Of a stretch of DNA of 64,000 nucleotides, positions 11,583 through 21,301 are shown piece by piece. Within the stretch, counting starts at the first letter, position 1. Each line of letters opens with the position of its first letter. The notes below the pieces were generated by a model. The model was not told the origin of the DNA. It made no database searches and saw only the letters and a list, made by a program, of their open reading frames with translations. Position numbers and translations under genes: made by a program. The stretch is from positions 2,852,001 to 2,916,000 of the forward strand of contig NZ_CP101989.1 in assembly GCF_024508275.1 (NCBI RefSeq). Direction: 5' to 3'. This DNA comes from Cellulomonas wangsupingiae (GTDB taxonomy: Bacteria > Actinomycetota > Actinomycetes > Actinomycetales > Cellulomonadaceae).

Positions 11583-12918
11583 CCTGGACGACCTGTTCGC
11601 ACGCGCGGCGAACGACATCGAGGCCGCGACCGCACCCGCCCCCGCCGCGACCCTCTCCCACGTCCACGCCCGTGCGCGGCGCGGGCGCATCCGGCGGCAC
11701 GCCACCGAGTCCGTCGGGGCCGTCGCCGTCGTGGCCGTGGTCGCCGTCGGCCTGACGTTCGCCGGGCGACCGCCCGTGGAGCCGGCCCACCCGACGCCTG
11801 TGCCCACCGGGTCGGCGACCCCCACACCGTCGGCGACGCCCACCCCTGCGCCGCCCGTCCCGACGGGCCCGCCGGTCCGGGAGGACGACGTGGACGACGC
11901 CACGGCCCTGGCCCGCCTGTCGGCGCCCCGGACCGGGGAGGTCTGGTCGACACCCGTCCGCGTGGCGGCACCGGTCCCCGTCAGCGGTGACACGCCGCTC
12001 GACTGGTACGAGGTCGGGACGCGCGGCGACGCCCGCGTCTACGCCGTGACGCGCGGCACGGACGCCCGGGACGACCTCGACGTCTGGCTCGACGACCTGC
12101 GGGTCACGCTGTACGAGCTGCAGGACGCCACGCTGCGGCACATCGCCTGCCCCAGCGCGCGGCCGTCCGACGCGTGCGGCCCCGACGGGGTCGAGGGCGT
12201 GGACGCGCAGCGCGACGAGGACACGTTCTACGACAGCCTGACACCACCGCGCCGCATCACCCTGCCCGACGGGTACGTCGTGCGCACCGGGCAGACCTGG
12301 GCGACGGGCCGTGCCGTGACGGGCAGCATGTCCGCGGCCTACTGGGACAACGAGGTGCAGGTCCACGCCGACCTCGGCGGTGGGGTGCGCGTCGTCGAGG
12401 AGGTCCGGCGGACGCACACCGAGGGCCCGTTCGCCGGCTGGAGAGAGGTGGCGGTCGCACTCCAGCTGCCCTACGGCGCCCTCGTGCGGCTCGAGGCGCA
12501 GGACCTGCCCGGCGGTGACAGCGCGGGGATCACCTGGGACGACGGCGTGACGCGCGCGAGCGACGACCCGCGCTCGTGGCCGCCGTCGGGGTCGCGGTGC
12601 GACGGGCCGGGCTTCGCGGTGCCGCCCGGTGGGACGGACCGCTCGGCGTGGGTCCGCGCGGGCGAGGCCGACGGGGTCGCGATCCACGTGCCGGCACCCG
12701 GCAGCACCGACCTCGCGACGCAGGTGTTCGGGTCCCAGCAGGAGCGGTCGTACGCGATGGACGAGGACGGGTTCACCGACGGCGCGGACGCGTACCCGCT
12801 GACGTCCGTGCAGGAGCTGCTCGACCGCCGGGCGCTGCTCGGCTTCGAGGGCCCCGGCGGGCGGTGGATGCTCGCGCTGCGTGGCGACGCCGTGAACACC
12901 GCCTACGAGTGCGTCTGA
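11572..12918 (+). CDS. Membrane-anchored partner of the ECF sigma factor (putative anti-sigma)
   Basis: A 448-residue protein with a short cytoplasmic N-terminus containing DLDDLFARAANDIEAAT, one transmembrane segment (about 45-64), a Pro/Thr-rich linker (about 70-100) and a large extracytoplasmic domain rich in Asp, Trp and Tyr. It overlaps the sigma gene by 11 bases. That arrangement is typical of sigma/anti-sigma pairs of the SigE-like group, although no classical zinc anti-sigma motif (HxxxCxxC) is present. The outer domain, which has several Cys, is unassigned. Regulatory function is inferred from position and topology. Confidence 0.7.
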
Positions 12919-12930
12919 CCCCACGGACGA

Positions 12931-12966
12931 CGACGGCGCCCTCCCCGGGTGGGGAGGGCGCCGTCG
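12931..12966. terminator. Bidirectional terminator between anti-sigma gene and icd
   Basis: Perfect 16-bp stem (12931-12946 with 12951-12966) with loop GGGT, between convergent genes. No T-tract, as is common in high-GC actinobacteria. Confidence 0.8.
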
Positions 12967-12983
12967 GTGCGGATCGGGAAGGC

Positions 12984-14201
12984 TCAGGCCAGGCGCGCGG
13001 CCAGGTTCTCGTCGAGTGCCGCGAGGAACTCCTCGGTCGTCAGCCACGCCTGGTCGGGGCCGACCAGCGACGCGAGGTCCTTCGTCATCTTGCCGCTCTC
13101 GACGGTCTTGACGACGACGTCCTCGAGCGTCTCGGCGAACTGCGTGACCTCGGGGGTCCCGTCCAGCTTGCCGCGGTGCTTCAGGCCACCGGTCCAGGCG
13201 AAGATCGACGCGATCGGGTTGGTCGACGTCGGCTTGCCCTGCTGGTGCTGGCGGTAGTGGCGCGTGACCGTCCCGTGCGCAGCCTCGGCCTCGACGGTCT
13301 TGCCGTCCGGGGTCATGAGGACCGACGTCATCAGGCCCAGCGAGCCGAAACCCTGCGCGACGGTGTCGGACTGGACGTCGCCGTCGTAGTTCTTGCACGC
13401 CCAGACGTAGCCGCCCTCCCACTTCATCGCGGCGGCGACCATGTCGTCGATCAGGCGGTGCTCGTACGTGAGGCCCGCGGCGTCGAACTTGTCCTTGTAC
13501 TCGGTCTCGAACACCTCGGCGAAGATGTCCTTGAAGGCACCGTCGTACGCCTTGAGGATCGTGTTCTTCGTCGACAGGTACACGGGGTACCCGCGCTGCA
13601 GGCCGTACGAGAACGAGGCGCGCGCGAAGTCGCGGATCGACTCGTTGAAGTTGTACATGCCCATCGCCACGCCGCCCGCCTCGGGCATCGTCACGACCTC
13701 GAACTGCTGGGGCTCGGAGCCGTCGGCCGGCTCGAACGTCATCGTGATCTTCCCGGCGCCGGGCACCTTGAAGTTCGTCGACTTGTACTGGTCGCCGTGG
13801 GCGTGACGGCCGATGATGATCGGCTTGTTCCAGCCCGGGACCAGCCGCGGGATGTTGGAGATGATGATCGGCTCGCGGAAGACGACGCCACCGAGGATGT
13901 TGCGGATCGTGCCGTTGGGCGAGACCCACATCTTCTTCAGGCCGAACTCCTCGACGCGCGCCTCGTCCGGCGTGATCGTCGCGCACTTGACGCCGACGCC
14001 GTGCTCCTTGATGGCGTGGGCGGCGTCGATCGTCACCTGGTCGTCGGTCGCGTCCCGGTTCTGGATCGACAGGTCGTAGTAGCGCAGGTCGATGTCGAGG
14101 TACGGGTGGATCAGGCGGTCCTTGATGAACTGCCAGATGATGCGCGTCATCTCGTCGCCGTCGAGCTCGACGACCGGACCGACGACCTTGATCTTCGCCA
14201 T
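12984..14201 (-). CDS. icd: NADP-dependent isocitrate dehydrogenase
   Basis: A 405-residue homodimeric-type isocitrate dehydrogenase that oxidises isocitrate to 2-oxoglutarate with NADP. Recognisable blocks are [13 protein letters not shown] near the start, [14 protein letters not shown] (substrate site), the [12 protein letters not shown] region, [15 protein letters not shown] (metal-binding Asp) and [12 protein letters not shown] (coenzyme loop). Length and motifs fit the eukaryote-like dimeric family, not the monomeric 740-residue form found in some actinobacteria. AGGAGG precedes the ATG by 12 bases. A palindrome shared with sucC lies just upstream. Confidence 0.96.
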   Translation of the reverse strand: MAKIKVVGPVVELDGDEMTRIIWQFIKDRLIHPYLDIDLRYYDLSIQNRDATDDQVTIDAAHAIKEHGVGVKCATITPDEARVEEFGLKKMWVSPNGTIRNILGGVVFREPIIISNIPRLVPGWNKPIIIGRHAHGDQYKSTNFKVPGAGKITMTFEPADGSEPQQFEVVTMPEAGGVAMGMYNFNESIRDFARASFSYGLQRGYPVYLSTKNTILKAYDGAFKDIFAEVFETEYKDKFDAAGLTYEHRLIDDMVAAAMKWEGGYVWACKNYDGDVQSDTVAQGFGSLGLMTSVLMTPDGKTVEAEAAHGTVTRHYRQHQQGKPTSTNPIASIFAWTGGLKHRGKLDGTPEVTQFAETLEDVVVKTVESGKMTKDLASLVGPDQAWLTTEEFLAALDENLAARLA

Positions 14202-14244
14202 GCGGGGGCCTGCCTCCTGTGCCGTGGGTGTGGCGCCCAGGTTA

Positions 14245-14260
14245 CTCGACATCGAGAGAC
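14245..14260. promoter_or_regulatory. Shared TCA-gene palindrome upstream of icd
   Basis: CTCGACATCGAGAGAC contains a perfect inverted repeat CTCGA-CA-TCGAG, 44-59 bases upstream of the icd start. Nearly the same sequence (CTCGACATCAAGAGA) stands upstream of sucC at 26243-26257 in the same orientation. This suggests one regulator for both genes; its identity is not evident from the window. Confidence 0.65.
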
Positions 14261-14434
14261 CTGGGACTGCCCCCCGCACGGCCCCGGTGCGATCCACCCC
14301 TGCACTCGCACGGCCCGGGCTGGCATGCTGGGCTTGCGTAGTTCGCCCGTGTCGCCCCGTCCCGTCCGTCGCGGACGAGGCGCGGCCGCACGGCACCGAC
14401 CGGTGGCTCACCCACCTCACACGACAGGACCGAC

Positions 14435-15520
14435 ATGTCCCAGCAGAAGCCAGAGTCCCCCGGGGGCACCCCGGAGCCCGAGGACACCACGGCGACCTCG
14501 GCCACCCCGGCCGGCACCACTCCCCCGGAGCGGTCCGCAGCCGGCACCCCGGTCGAGGAGGTCGTCGTCGAGGAGGTCGTGGTCGAGGAGCCCGTCGTCC
14601 CCGTCGCCGCGGCACCCAGCGCCCCCCGCGAGGACGAGGACGACGAGGACCACGACGACCCGAAGGGTGCGTACGTCCTGCCCGCCGGCACGGTGGTCAC
14701 CGGGACCCCGGGGCTCGTCGCGCGCCTCGGGGCCGAGGCGTTCGGCACGTTCTTCCTCGTGCTCGTCGGCGTCGGCATCGCGCTGTACTCGTCGTTCAGC
14801 AACGTCGGCGGCGGCCTCGGCTCCGCGCTCGGCTTCGGCGTCGCGGTCCTGGCCGCCATCGTCGCGGTGGGGCACGTGTCCGGGGGGCACTTCAACCCGG
14901 CCGTGACGCTCGGCGCCTGCCTCGCGGGCCGCACGTCCTTCCGCGACCTGCTCCCGTACTGGCTCGCCCAGGTCGTCGGCGGTGCGCTCGGCGCCGCCGT
15001 GCTGTTCCTCACCATCCCCTCCGAGCTGCCGGCTCTCCTGAGCCAGGGCGCGCCGGCGAGCGTCCGCTCCTTCTTCAGCGCGACCGCCAACGGCTACGGC
15101 CCGCACTCGCCGCTGGCGACGCTGTCCGGCGGCGGGGCGGAGTTCGGCCTCGTGTCCGCCCTGCTCATCGAGGTCGTCGGCACGGCCGTGTTCGTCGGCG
15201 TGATCCTCGGCGCCACCGACCGGCGCGCCAACAAGGCGCACGTCCCGTTCGCGGTCGGCCTGACGCTCACCGTCGTGCTGATGCTCGCGACCCCGGTGAC
15301 CAACGGCTCGATCAACCCGGCGCGCTCGCTCGCCGCGGCGATCTTCTCCGAGTCGTGGGCGCTGGAGCAGGTCTGGCTCTTCTGGGTCGCACCGCTGCTC
15401 GGTGCCGCGATCGCCGCACTCGTCTACCGCGCGTTCGCGGCCGAGCCGGTCGAGGACTCGCTGTTCGCGGAGGACGAGCTGTACGTCGCCGACGAGGACG
15501 TCGTCGTCGTCGACCGCTGA
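14435..15520 (+). CDS. MIP-family channel (aquaporin / glycerol facilitator) with long acidic N-terminus
   Basis: A 361-residue membrane channel of the major intrinsic protein family. Both signature loops are present: NPA at Asn154 (HFNPAVTLG) and Asn294 (SINPARSLA), separated by about 140 residues and six predicted membrane segments. Unusual are a hydrophilic N-terminal extension of about 85 residues rich in Pro, Glu and Asp (with [13 protein letters not shown]) and an acidic C-terminal tail. Homologues without extensions are about 230-270 residues. The serine-alanine-rich NPAR loop and absence of a glycerol-type Asp favour a water channel, but substrate is not proven. Confidence 0.9.
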   Translation: MSQQKPESPGGTPEPEDTTATSATPAGTTPPERSAAGTPVEEVVVEEVVVEEPVVPVAAAPSAPREDEDDEDHDDPKGAYVLPAGTVVTGTPGLVARLGAEAFGTFFLVLVGVGIALYSSFSNVGGGLGSALGFGVAVLAAIVAVGHVSGGHFNPAVTLGACLAGRTSFRDLLPYWLAQVVGGALGAAVLFLTIPSELPALLSQGAPASVRSFFSATANGYGPHSPLATLSGGGAEFGLVSALLIEVVGTAVFVGVILGATDRRANKAHVPFAVGLTLTVVLMLATPVTNGSINPARSLAAAIFSESWALEQVWLFWVAPLLGAAIAALVYRAFAAEPVEDSLFAEDELYVADEDVVVVDR

Positions 15521-15534
15521 CCTGACGCCGCACG

Positions 15535-15571
15535 CACGGGGCCCCGGGAGCACCGCTCCCGGGGCCCCGTG
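15535..15571. terminator. Bidirectional terminator after the aquaporin gene
   Basis: Perfect 17-bp stem (15535-15551 with 15555-15571) with a 3-base loop ACC between convergent genes. Confidence 0.85.
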
Positions 15572-15613
15572 CGCGTCACGCCCCGGGTCGACGCCTGTGG
15601 CGACGCCTCGCCG

Positions 15614-16153
15614 TCACGCGGCCGGGAGCACGGAGGCCAGCACCGCGAGCGCGACCGCTGCGAGCACCAGGACCGCGACGTCCAGCGGCTTCGAGCGGAC
15701 CGTCACGGCGGCCGGGCCCGGCGGCCGGCCCACGGCGCGCACCACCGCGTACACCAGCAGCAGCACGACCAGCACACCCGTGCCCACCACGGCGTCCCAC
15801 ACGTAGGTGGCGCCGACGGCCGTCGCGATGCCCGTCAGCGTCCACCACAGCGAGCGGTTGCGACCCGCCGCGAGCGAGGCACGCGCGATGCTGCGCGGGT
15901 CGAGCTCCCGCTCCTCCGGGGGCACGTCCGCCGGGACGTGGTCGGCCACGACCGGAGACGGTGCGGGCGCGGCCGCCGGCCGGGCGGGCGCCGTCGGGGC
16001 CGGTGCGGCGGCGGCCCCGTTCCGGGAGGCACGCTCGCCCGGTGCCACGGGCGCACCGGCGTCGGCGCGGCCCTGTGCCAGCGGCGGCGCGGGACGCGCC
16101 GGCCACACCGGGCCGGGCAGCCCGGCGGCGGGCGTGCGCGCGGGTGTCGACAT
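15614..16153 (-). CDS. DUF3017-like membrane protein
   Basis: A 179-residue protein with a long Ala/Pro-rich cytoplasmic N-terminus (about 1-95) and three predicted membrane helices: SLWWTLTGIATAVGATYVWDA, a second one through VLVVLLLVYAVV, and the C-terminal VAVLVLAAVALAVLASVL. The topology and the position in the purH-mdh-icd neighbourhood match DUF3017 proteins of actinobacteria, which sit next to folD/purH/mdh. Function unknown. The ATG at 16153 was chosen inside a longer open frame because upstream codons overlap the divergent oxidoreductase. Confidence 0.65.
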   Translation of the reverse strand: MSTPARTPAAGLPGPVWPARPAPPLAQGRADAGAPVAPGERASRNGAAAAPAPTAPARPAAAPAPSPVVADHVPADVPPEERELDPRSIARASLAAGRNRSLWWTLTGIATAVGATYVWDAVVGTGVLVVLLLVYAVVRAVGRPPGPAAVTVRSKPLDVAVLVLAAVALAVLASVLPAA

Positions 16154-16291
16154 CCGTGCGCTCCCTCCGTCCGGTCCGCCGCACCGCGGGGACCGGGACA
16201 CCCGGGACCCCGCAGCACGCGGACGTGCGTCCGTCGGCTGTCTGCGGTGGGTCCCAGCGTACCGCCGGACCCTCCTGGATACGGTGAGCCC

Positions 16292-17557
16292 GTGACGTGC
16301 GATCCGACCTCCCCACCCGTACCACCGGACGACGTGCTCGTCGTGGGAGCCGGGCTCGCCGCACTCCGGACGGTCGCGGCGCTGCGCGAGCACGGCTACG
16401 ACGGACCGGTGCGCGTGCTGGGCGCCGAGGGGCTCGACCCGTACGACAGACCGCCGCTGTCGAAGCACCTGCTCGACCGCACGTCGCCCGCCTGGCTCGC
16501 CGACGACCTCGGGCACGACCTGCACGCGCTCGCCGACCACGTGGACCTGGCCCGCCCCGCCCGGTCGCTGCGCCCGCTGCCGGACGGCGGTGCGGTGGTC
16601 GCCACGGACGAGGGCGACGTGCGGGCGGCGTGCGTCGTCGTGGCGACCGGCGCGCACGCCGTCACCGTGCCCGGCTGGCGCGCCCGCACGCTGCACACGG
16701 CTGCCGACGCCGACGCGCTGCGTGCGGCGCTCGGGGACGGGCCCGCCCGGCTCGTCGTCGTGGGCGCGGGCTGGGTGGGCGCCGAGGTCGCCGGCGTGTC
16801 GGCGGCCGCCGGCCACCACGTCACGGTGGTCGAGGCGCGTGCCGCACCCCTCGCCACGGCGCTCGGCGAACGCGTGGGCGCGCTGACCGCGCCCTGGTAC
16901 GCCGCCGCCGGTGTGGACCTGCGGGCAGGAGCGCGGGTCGGTCACGTCGACGACCTCGGCGTGCACCTCGAGGACGGCACGAGCCTCGCGGCCGACGTCG
17001 TCCTCGTCGCCGTCGGCGCACGGCCCGCGACCACGTGGCTCGCGGACGCCGTCCCGCTCCGCGCGGGCGGCGCCGTCCCGGTCGACGAGTCGTACCGCGT
17101 CCTGGGGCCCTCGGGCGCGCTGCCGGGGCTGCTGGCCGTCGGCGACGTCGCGGTCCGTCGCTCGGCGCGGCACGGGTGGGTGAGCGGCGGCCACTGGGAC
17201 GAGGCGCTGCGAGGCCCGGACGTCCTGGTCCGCCGCCTCCTGGGGCTCGCCGTCGACGAGCCGGAGGCGACGTCGTACGTGTTCTCCACCCAGCTGGGGC
17301 ACGACCTGACCGTGTTCGGCCTGCCGGGCGACGGCGACGCGGTGAGCGTGCTGGGCGACCCGGCAGGCCCGGGGTGGACCGCCGTGTGGTCACGCGGCGA
17401 CGTCGTGACGGGTGCCCTCGTGGTCGACCGGCCGCGCGACGTCGGTGCGGCACGCCGGCTGTTCTCCCGTGACGGGCTCCCGCACGTCGCACTGCCCGCG
17501 CAGCGGGACCTGCCCGACGACCTGCGCACGCTCCTGCGGACGTCGCCGGCCGCCTGA
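16292..17557 (+). CDS. FAD/NAD(P)-dependent oxidoreductase, ferredoxin-reductase type
   Basis: A 421-residue flavoprotein of the rhodocoxin/ferredoxin-reductase family (pyridine nucleotide-disulfide reductase fold). Residues 15-30 hold the FAD-binding VVGAGLAALRT motif; DRPPLSK (about 51-57) is typical of this family; the NAD-binding VVVGAGWVGAEVA follows near 150-165; LLAVGDVA is the second FAD contact; a reductase C-terminal domain ends the protein. It would pass electrons from NAD(P)H to a ferredoxin or similar acceptor, but no ferredoxin or P450 gene is nearby. GTG 16292 is the only suitable start; its ribosome-binding site is weak. Confidence 0.9.
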   Translation: MTCDPTSPPVPPDDVLVVGAGLAALRTVAALREHGYDGPVRVLGAEGLDPYDRPPLSKHLLDRTSPAWLADDLGHDLHALADHVDLARPARSLRPLPDGGAVVATDEGDVRAACVVVATGAHAVTVPGWRARTLHTAADADALRAALGDGPARLVVVGAGWVGAEVAGVSAAAGHHVTVVEARAAPLATALGERVGALTAPWYAAAGVDLRAGARVGHVDDLGVHLEDGTSLAADVVLVAVGARPATTWLADAVPLRAGGAVPVDESYRVLGPSGALPGLLAVGDVAVRRSARHGWVSGGHWDEALRGPDVLVRRLLGLAVDEPEATSYVFSTQLGHDLTVFGLPGDGDAVSVLGDPAGPGWTAVWSRGDVVTGALVVDRPRDVGAARRLFSRDGLPHVALPAQRDLPDDLRTLLRTSPAA

Positions 17558-17595
17558 CCACGCCACGGAGCCCTCCCCCGCACCCCGCCGGGAGG

Positions 17596-17628
17596 CGGAC
17601 CGACCCCTCGCGACGAGGGGTCGGTCCG
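17596..17628. terminator. Bidirectional terminator between oxidoreductase and purH
   Basis: Perfect 15-bp stem (17596-17610 with 17614-17628) with a 3-base loop CGA between convergent genes. Confidence 0.85.
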
Positions 17629-17635
17629 GCCCGTG

Positions 17636-19273
17636 TCAGTGCGCGAAGTGGCGCGTGCCCGTGAGGTAGAGCGTGACGCCCGCGGCGGCCGCGGCGGCGA
17701 CGACCTCCTCGTCCCGCACGGATCCGCCCGGCTGCACGACCGCCCGCACGCCCGCGTCGAGCAGGACCTGCAGGCCGTCGGCGAACGGGAAGAACGCGTC
17801 CGACGCCGCGACGGCACCGCGGGCGCGCTCGACGTCACCGGCGTTGGCGCGCTCCACCGCCAGGCGGCAGGAGTCGACGCGGTTGACCTGCCCCATGCCC
17901 ACCCCGACGGCCGCGCCGCCGTCCGCGAGCAGGATCGCGTTGGACTTCACGGCCCGCACGGCCCGCCACGCGAACACGAGGTCGGCGAGGGTCGCCGCGT
18001 CGGCGGCCTCGCCCGCGGCCAGCGTCCACGCCGCGGGGTCGTCGCCCGGCGCGTCGATGCGGTCGGTGGACTGCAGCAGCAGGCCACCGGACACGGGGCG
18101 CATCTCGACCTGCGCCGCGGGCGGCGTGTCGAGCACGAGCAGGCGGATGTTCTTCTTCTGCGTGAGCAGCTCGAGCGCGTCGTCGTCGAACCCGGGTGCG
18201 ACGACGACCTCGGTGAACACCGGTGCGATCTGCTCGGCCGCCGCGCGCGTGACCGGCCGGTTGGTGGCGATGACGCCCCCGAAGGCCGACACGGGGTCGC
18301 AGGCGTGGGCCTTGGCGTGCGCGTCGGCGACGTCGGCGCCCACGGCGATGCCGCACGGGTTGGCGTGCTTGACGACGGCGACCGTGGCGGCGTCGCCGTG
18401 GTCGTGCGCGGCCCGCCACGCGGCGTCGGCGTCGACGTAGTTGTTGTAGCTCATGGCCTTGCCGTGCAGCTGACGCGCCTGGGCGATGCCCGCGGCACCG
18501 TGCCCGGCCGTGTACAGGGCGGCCCGCTGGTGCGGGTTCTCGCCGTAGCGCAGCACGTCCGCACGGTCCCAGGTGGCCCCGACCCACGCGGGGAAGCCGG
18601 TCGCGACGCCGTCGACCTCGTCGGTCGTCGTCGCGACGCTGCCCATCCAGGACGCCACGGCCACGTCGTACGTCGCGGTGTGGACGAACGCCTGCGCGGC
18701 CAGCCGGGTGCGCTCGGCGAGCGTGAAGCCGCCCGCGGCGACCGCGGCGACGACGTCGTCGTACCGCTCCGGGTCCACGACGACCGCGACGCTCGGGTGG
18801 TTCTTGGCGGCCGCGCGGACCATCGAGGGTCCCCCGATGTCGATCTGCTCGACGCACTCGTCGACGCCCGCGCCCGACGCGACCGTCTGCGTGAACGGGT
18901 ACAGGTTGACGACGACGAGCTCGAACGCGGCGACCCCCAGCTCCTCGAGCTGCGCGAGGTGCTCCGGACGGCGCGTGTCGGCGAGGATGCCGGCGTGCAC
19001 GCGCGGGTGGAGCGTCTTGACGCGCCCGTCGAGGCACTCAGGGAACCCGGTAAGGTCCTCGACGCGCGTGACGGGCACCCCGGCGGCGGCGACCGTCGCG
19101 GCGGTCGAGCCGGTCGAGACCAGCTCGACGCCCGCGTCGTGCAGCGCGGTCGCGAGCTGGACGAGGCCGGTCTTGTCGTAGACCGACAGCAGCGCGCGGC
19201 GCACGGGACGGCGGGTGGCGTCGGACGTCGGGTCGGCGACGACGGCGGCGGGCGGGGTCGGTGCGTGCGTCAT
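17636..19273 (-). CDS. purH: Bifunctional AICAR transformylase / IMP cyclohydrolase
   Basis: A 545-residue enzyme for the last two steps of purine synthesis: formylation of AICAR and cyclisation to IMP. The N-terminal IMP cyclohydrolase (MGS-like) domain begins [13 protein letters not shown] with STGST and [15 protein letters not shown]. The C-terminal transformylase has the catalytic KHANPCG at about 300-306, and a C-terminal [13 protein letters not shown]. The ATG at 19273 has GGAAGG six bases upstream, and that Shine-Dalgarno can be sequestered by the upstream ZTP riboswitch region. purN, its usual operon partner, lies 2 kb away behind two other genes. Confidence 0.97.
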   Translation of the reverse strand: MTHAPTPPAAVVADPTSDATRRPVRRALLSVYDKTGLVQLATALHDAGVELVSTGSTAATVAAAGVPVTRVEDLTGFPECLDGRVKTLHPRVHAGILADTRRPEHLAQLEELGVAAFELVVVNLYPFTQTVASGAGVDECVEQIDIGGPSMVRAAAKNHPSVAVVVDPERYDDVVAAVAAGGFTLAERTRLAAQAFVHTATYDVAVASWMGSVATTTDEVDGVATGFPAWVGATWDRADVLRYGENPHQRAALYTAGHGAAGIAQARQLHGKAMSYNNYVDADAAWRAAHDHGDAATVAVVKHANPCGIAVGADVADAHAKAHACDPVSAFGGVIATNRPVTRAAAEQIAPVFTEVVVAPGFDDDALELLTQKKNIRLLVLDTPPAAQVEMRPVSGGLLLQSTDRIDAPGDDPAAWTLAAGEAADAATLADLVFAWRAVRAVKSNAILLADGGAAVGVGMGQVNRVDSCRLAVERANAGDVERARGAVAASDAFFPFADGLQVLLDAGVRAVVQPGGSVRDEEVVAAAAAAGVTLYLTGTRHFAH

Positions 19274-19320
19274 GGCACACCTTCCTGGGTCGGTCGGCGG
19301 TCCGGGTGGACCTCGGCAAG

Positions 19321-19412
19321 GACCCAGGCACCCAGGCGGGCGGTGCACGGACAGGGGTGACGCTCGGTCGCTCCCCGGTGGTCCTCCACCCGCGCCAGTC
19401 ACGACCGCGCCC
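19321..19412 (-). promoter_or_regulatory. ZTP (pfl-type) riboswitch upstream of purH
   Basis: The leader of purH (reading on the minus strand) contains the conserved pfl/ZTP elements in order: GUCGUGACUGGCG, then a GGUGG/CCACC hairpin, then CCGGGGAGCGACC, and after a linker CCCGCCUGGGUG. P1 pairs 19402-19406 with 19366-19370; P3 pairs 19342-19346 with 19328-19332. Downstream, CCTGGGTC (19321-19328) is complementary to GACCCAGG (19284-19291), which overlaps the start of the purH Shine-Dalgarno GGAAGG. So ZTP, which accumulates when 10-formyl-THF is short, would stabilise P3 and free the ribosome-binding site. The family role is established knowledge; the switch mechanism here is inference. Confidence 0.9.
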
Positions 19413-19416
19413 GAGC

Positions 19417-20181
19417 CTACAGGGCGGCCACCGGCTCACCCCACGCCTCCGCGAGGTCGATCCGCAGCCCGACCCCGGCGGCTGCGGTCGCCACGACGAC
19501 GTCGAACGCGCGCGCCCGGTCCGCCGCGATGCCGGTGAGGTGGCCGAACAGCTCGGACGTGACCGCGCCGACGAGGGTCGCGAACATCGTCAGGCAGCGG
19601 GCGGCGTCCGCGGCGTCGAGCACCGCGGCCCGCGGGTCCCGCGCGACGGCGAACGCGAGCACGTCGTCGGTGACGACACCGGCCGGGGGGAACGCGTGAC
19701 CGGCAGGGTCCAGCGACCCGGCCTCGCGGGCGGCGACCAGGACGTCCACCACCACGCCCCACAGGCGCGCCGCGGGGGTGACCGTGTCGGGCGGCGCGAC
19801 GTACCCGGGCACGGGCGTGCCGTAGATGAGCTCGAACCCGTGCGGGTCGTCGAGCGCCCAGGCGCGGAACGCGCGCCCGGCCTCGAGCCAGGTGCGCGCC
19901 GGTGCGTGGCCGGCGGCGACGGACGCCTCGGCGGCCTGCTCGACGGCGTGCCCGACGGCGTCGTAGGACTGCGACACGAGGAGCGTGAGCAAGGCGTCCC
20001 GCGACTCGACGTACCGGTACACGGCCGACGACGCGAGGCCGAGGTCGCGGGCGACGGCCCGCAGCGAGAGCTGCTGCGGCCCGTCCTGCGCGAGGCGGGC
20101 GCGCGCCGCCGCCAGCAGGTCACGCATGAGCTCGGCGCGGGCGCGCTCGCGTGGCGTGGGGCGGGTGGTGGCGTCGGCCAT
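19417..20181 (-). CDS. TetR-family transcriptional regulator
   Basis: A 254-residue repressor-type regulator. The N-terminal DNA-binding domain (about 10-60) includes [20 protein letters not shown] and the recognition helix region [21 protein letters not shown]. The C-terminal ligand domain contains [30 protein letters not shown], resembling the WHG-type TetR C-terminal domain. It is divergent from the NAD-epimerase gene across a region with repeated GAGCA-N-TGCTC palindromes, its probable operators. No ribosome-binding site marks the start; ATG at 20181 is chosen from homology and 20193 is possible. The stop codon lies five bases from the ZTP aptamer, so this gene abuts purH. Confidence 0.88.
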   Translation of the reverse strand: MADATTRPTPRERARAELMRDLLAAARARLAQDGPQQLSLRAVARDLGLASSAVYRYVESRDALLTLLVSQSYDAVGHAVEQAAEASVAAGHAPARTWLEAGRAFRAWALDDPHGFELIYGTPVPGYVAPPDTVTPAARLWGVVVDVLVAAREAGSLDPAGHAFPPAGVVTDDVLAFAVARDPRAAVLDAADAARCLTMFATLVGAVTSELFGHLTGIAADRARAFDVVVATAAAGVGLRIDLAEAWGEPVAAL

Positions 20182-20221
20182 GGACGCCAGCATGGGCGAC
20201 GAGAGCATCGCACGCAAACGA

Positions 20222-20285
20222 GAGCAGCGCTCTTGACAAGGTCTCCCCAGACCGCGAGCATTGCTCACATCAGAGAGCACTGCTC
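20222..20285. promoter_or_regulatory. Divergent promoter with repeated GAGCA-N-TGCTC operators
   Basis: Between the TetR gene and the epimerase gene are three copies of one 11-base palindrome: 20222-20232 (GAGCAGCGCTC, one mismatch), 20256-20266 (GAGCATTGCTC) and 20275-20285 (GAGCACTGCTC). A consensus -35 (TTGACA, 20233-20238) lies on the plus strand between the first two, and 17 bases later the second palindrome covers the expected -10 position. A repressor bound there would block transcription of the epimerase gene. This fits autoregulation by the adjacent TetR protein. Confidence 0.75.
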
Positions 20286-20308
20286 ACATTCCACGAAGGG
20301 CCACGACC

Positions 20309-21292
20309 ATGGCACGGCACACCGTCCTCGGGAAGGGCCCCATCGGCCGCACCCTCGCCCGCCACCTGGCCGACGCGGGCCACGAGGTCCATGTCCTGTC
20401 CCGCTCGGGGCCCCGCCCCGGCTCCCCCGCCCGCACCGAGGTCGCGAGCGGCGGCAGCGTCGCGCACCACGTCGTCGACGGCGCCGACGCCGACGCGCTC
20501 ACGACGCACGCCCGCGGGTCCGCCGCCCTCTTCAACTGCGTCAACCCCGCGTACCACCGCTGGGTCACCGACTGGCCCCCGGTCGCCGCGGCCCTGCTGA
20601 CCGCCGCCGAGCGCACGGGTGCCGTGCTCGTCATCACCGGCAACCTGTACGGCTACGGCGCCGGCAACCAGCACATGCACGAGGACGACGCGCCCGCCAC
20701 GCGCGAGACCAAGGGCCGGGTGCGCGCCCGGATGTGGGCGGACGCCCTCGCGCGCCACGAGGCCGGCGCGCTGCGCACCACCGAGGTGCGCGGCAGCGAC
20801 TACCTCGGCCCCGGCGCCGAGGCGCACGCGCACGCCGGACCGCGCATGCTCACGCCGCTCCTCGCCGGCAAGGTCCTGCGCCCGGTGGGCTCGGCCGACC
20901 AGCCCCACACCTGGACCTACCTGCCGGACTTCGCCGACGCTCTCGTCCGTGCGGCCGAGCTGCCCGCGGCCTGGGGCCGTCCGTGGCACGTGCCGTCCCC
21001 CGAGCCGCTCACGCTGCGCCAGGTGGCCGAGCGCTTCGCGGCCGCGGCGGGTGCGCCCGCGCCGCGCATCTCACCCGTCCCCGTGGCCGTCGTGCGTGCG
21101 CTCGGTCTGGTGAACCCGATGATGCGCGAGGTCGCCGCGATGACCTACCAGTTCACCGAGCCGTTCGTCGCGGACGACGCGGCGAGCCGCCGTGCGCTCG
21201 GCCTGCAGCCCACCGACTGGGACACGATCGTCGCCCGCACGCTCGCGGCGCACCGCGCCGACCACCCGGGCCCCGTCGCGACCCGCCCGTGA
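20309..21292 (+). CDS. NAD-dependent epimerase/dehydratase-like (atypical SDR) protein
   Basis: A 327-residue Rossmann-fold protein of the NAD-dependent epimerase/extended SDR group. It starts HTVLGKGPIGRTLARHLADAGHEV, an NADP-binding motif of form GKGPIG in place of the usual GxxGxxG. The stretch LYGYG appears where the catalytic YxxxK region is expected, and no clear YxxxK is visible, which marks it as an atypical SDR. GAAGGG lies eight bases before the ATG. The divergent TetR gene and the operators between them suggest an inducible enzyme for a small-molecule substrate. No substrate can be named. Confidence 0.8.
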   Translation: MARHTVLGKGPIGRTLARHLADAGHEVHVLSRSGPRPGSPARTEVASGGSVAHHVVDGADADALTTHARGSAALFNCVNPAYHRWVTDWPPVAAALLTAAERTGAVLVITGNLYGYGAGNQHMHEDDAPATRETKGRVRARMWADALARHEAGALRTTEVRGSDYLGPGAEAHAHAGPRMLTPLLAGKVLRPVGSADQPHTWTYLPDFADALVRAAELPAAWGRPWHVPSPEPLTLRQVAERFAAAAGAPAPRISPVPVAVVRALGLVNPMMREVAAMTYQFTEPFVADDAASRRALGLQPTDWDTIVARTLAAHRADHPGPVATRP

Positions 21293-21301
21293 GGCACGGC
21301 C

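Noticed and set aside
15541..15571. Repeat-like GC palindromes at several gene ends, considered as a mobile repeat family
   Set aside because: Each stem is unique in sequence and lies at the end of a gene, so they are terminators, not a repeat family.
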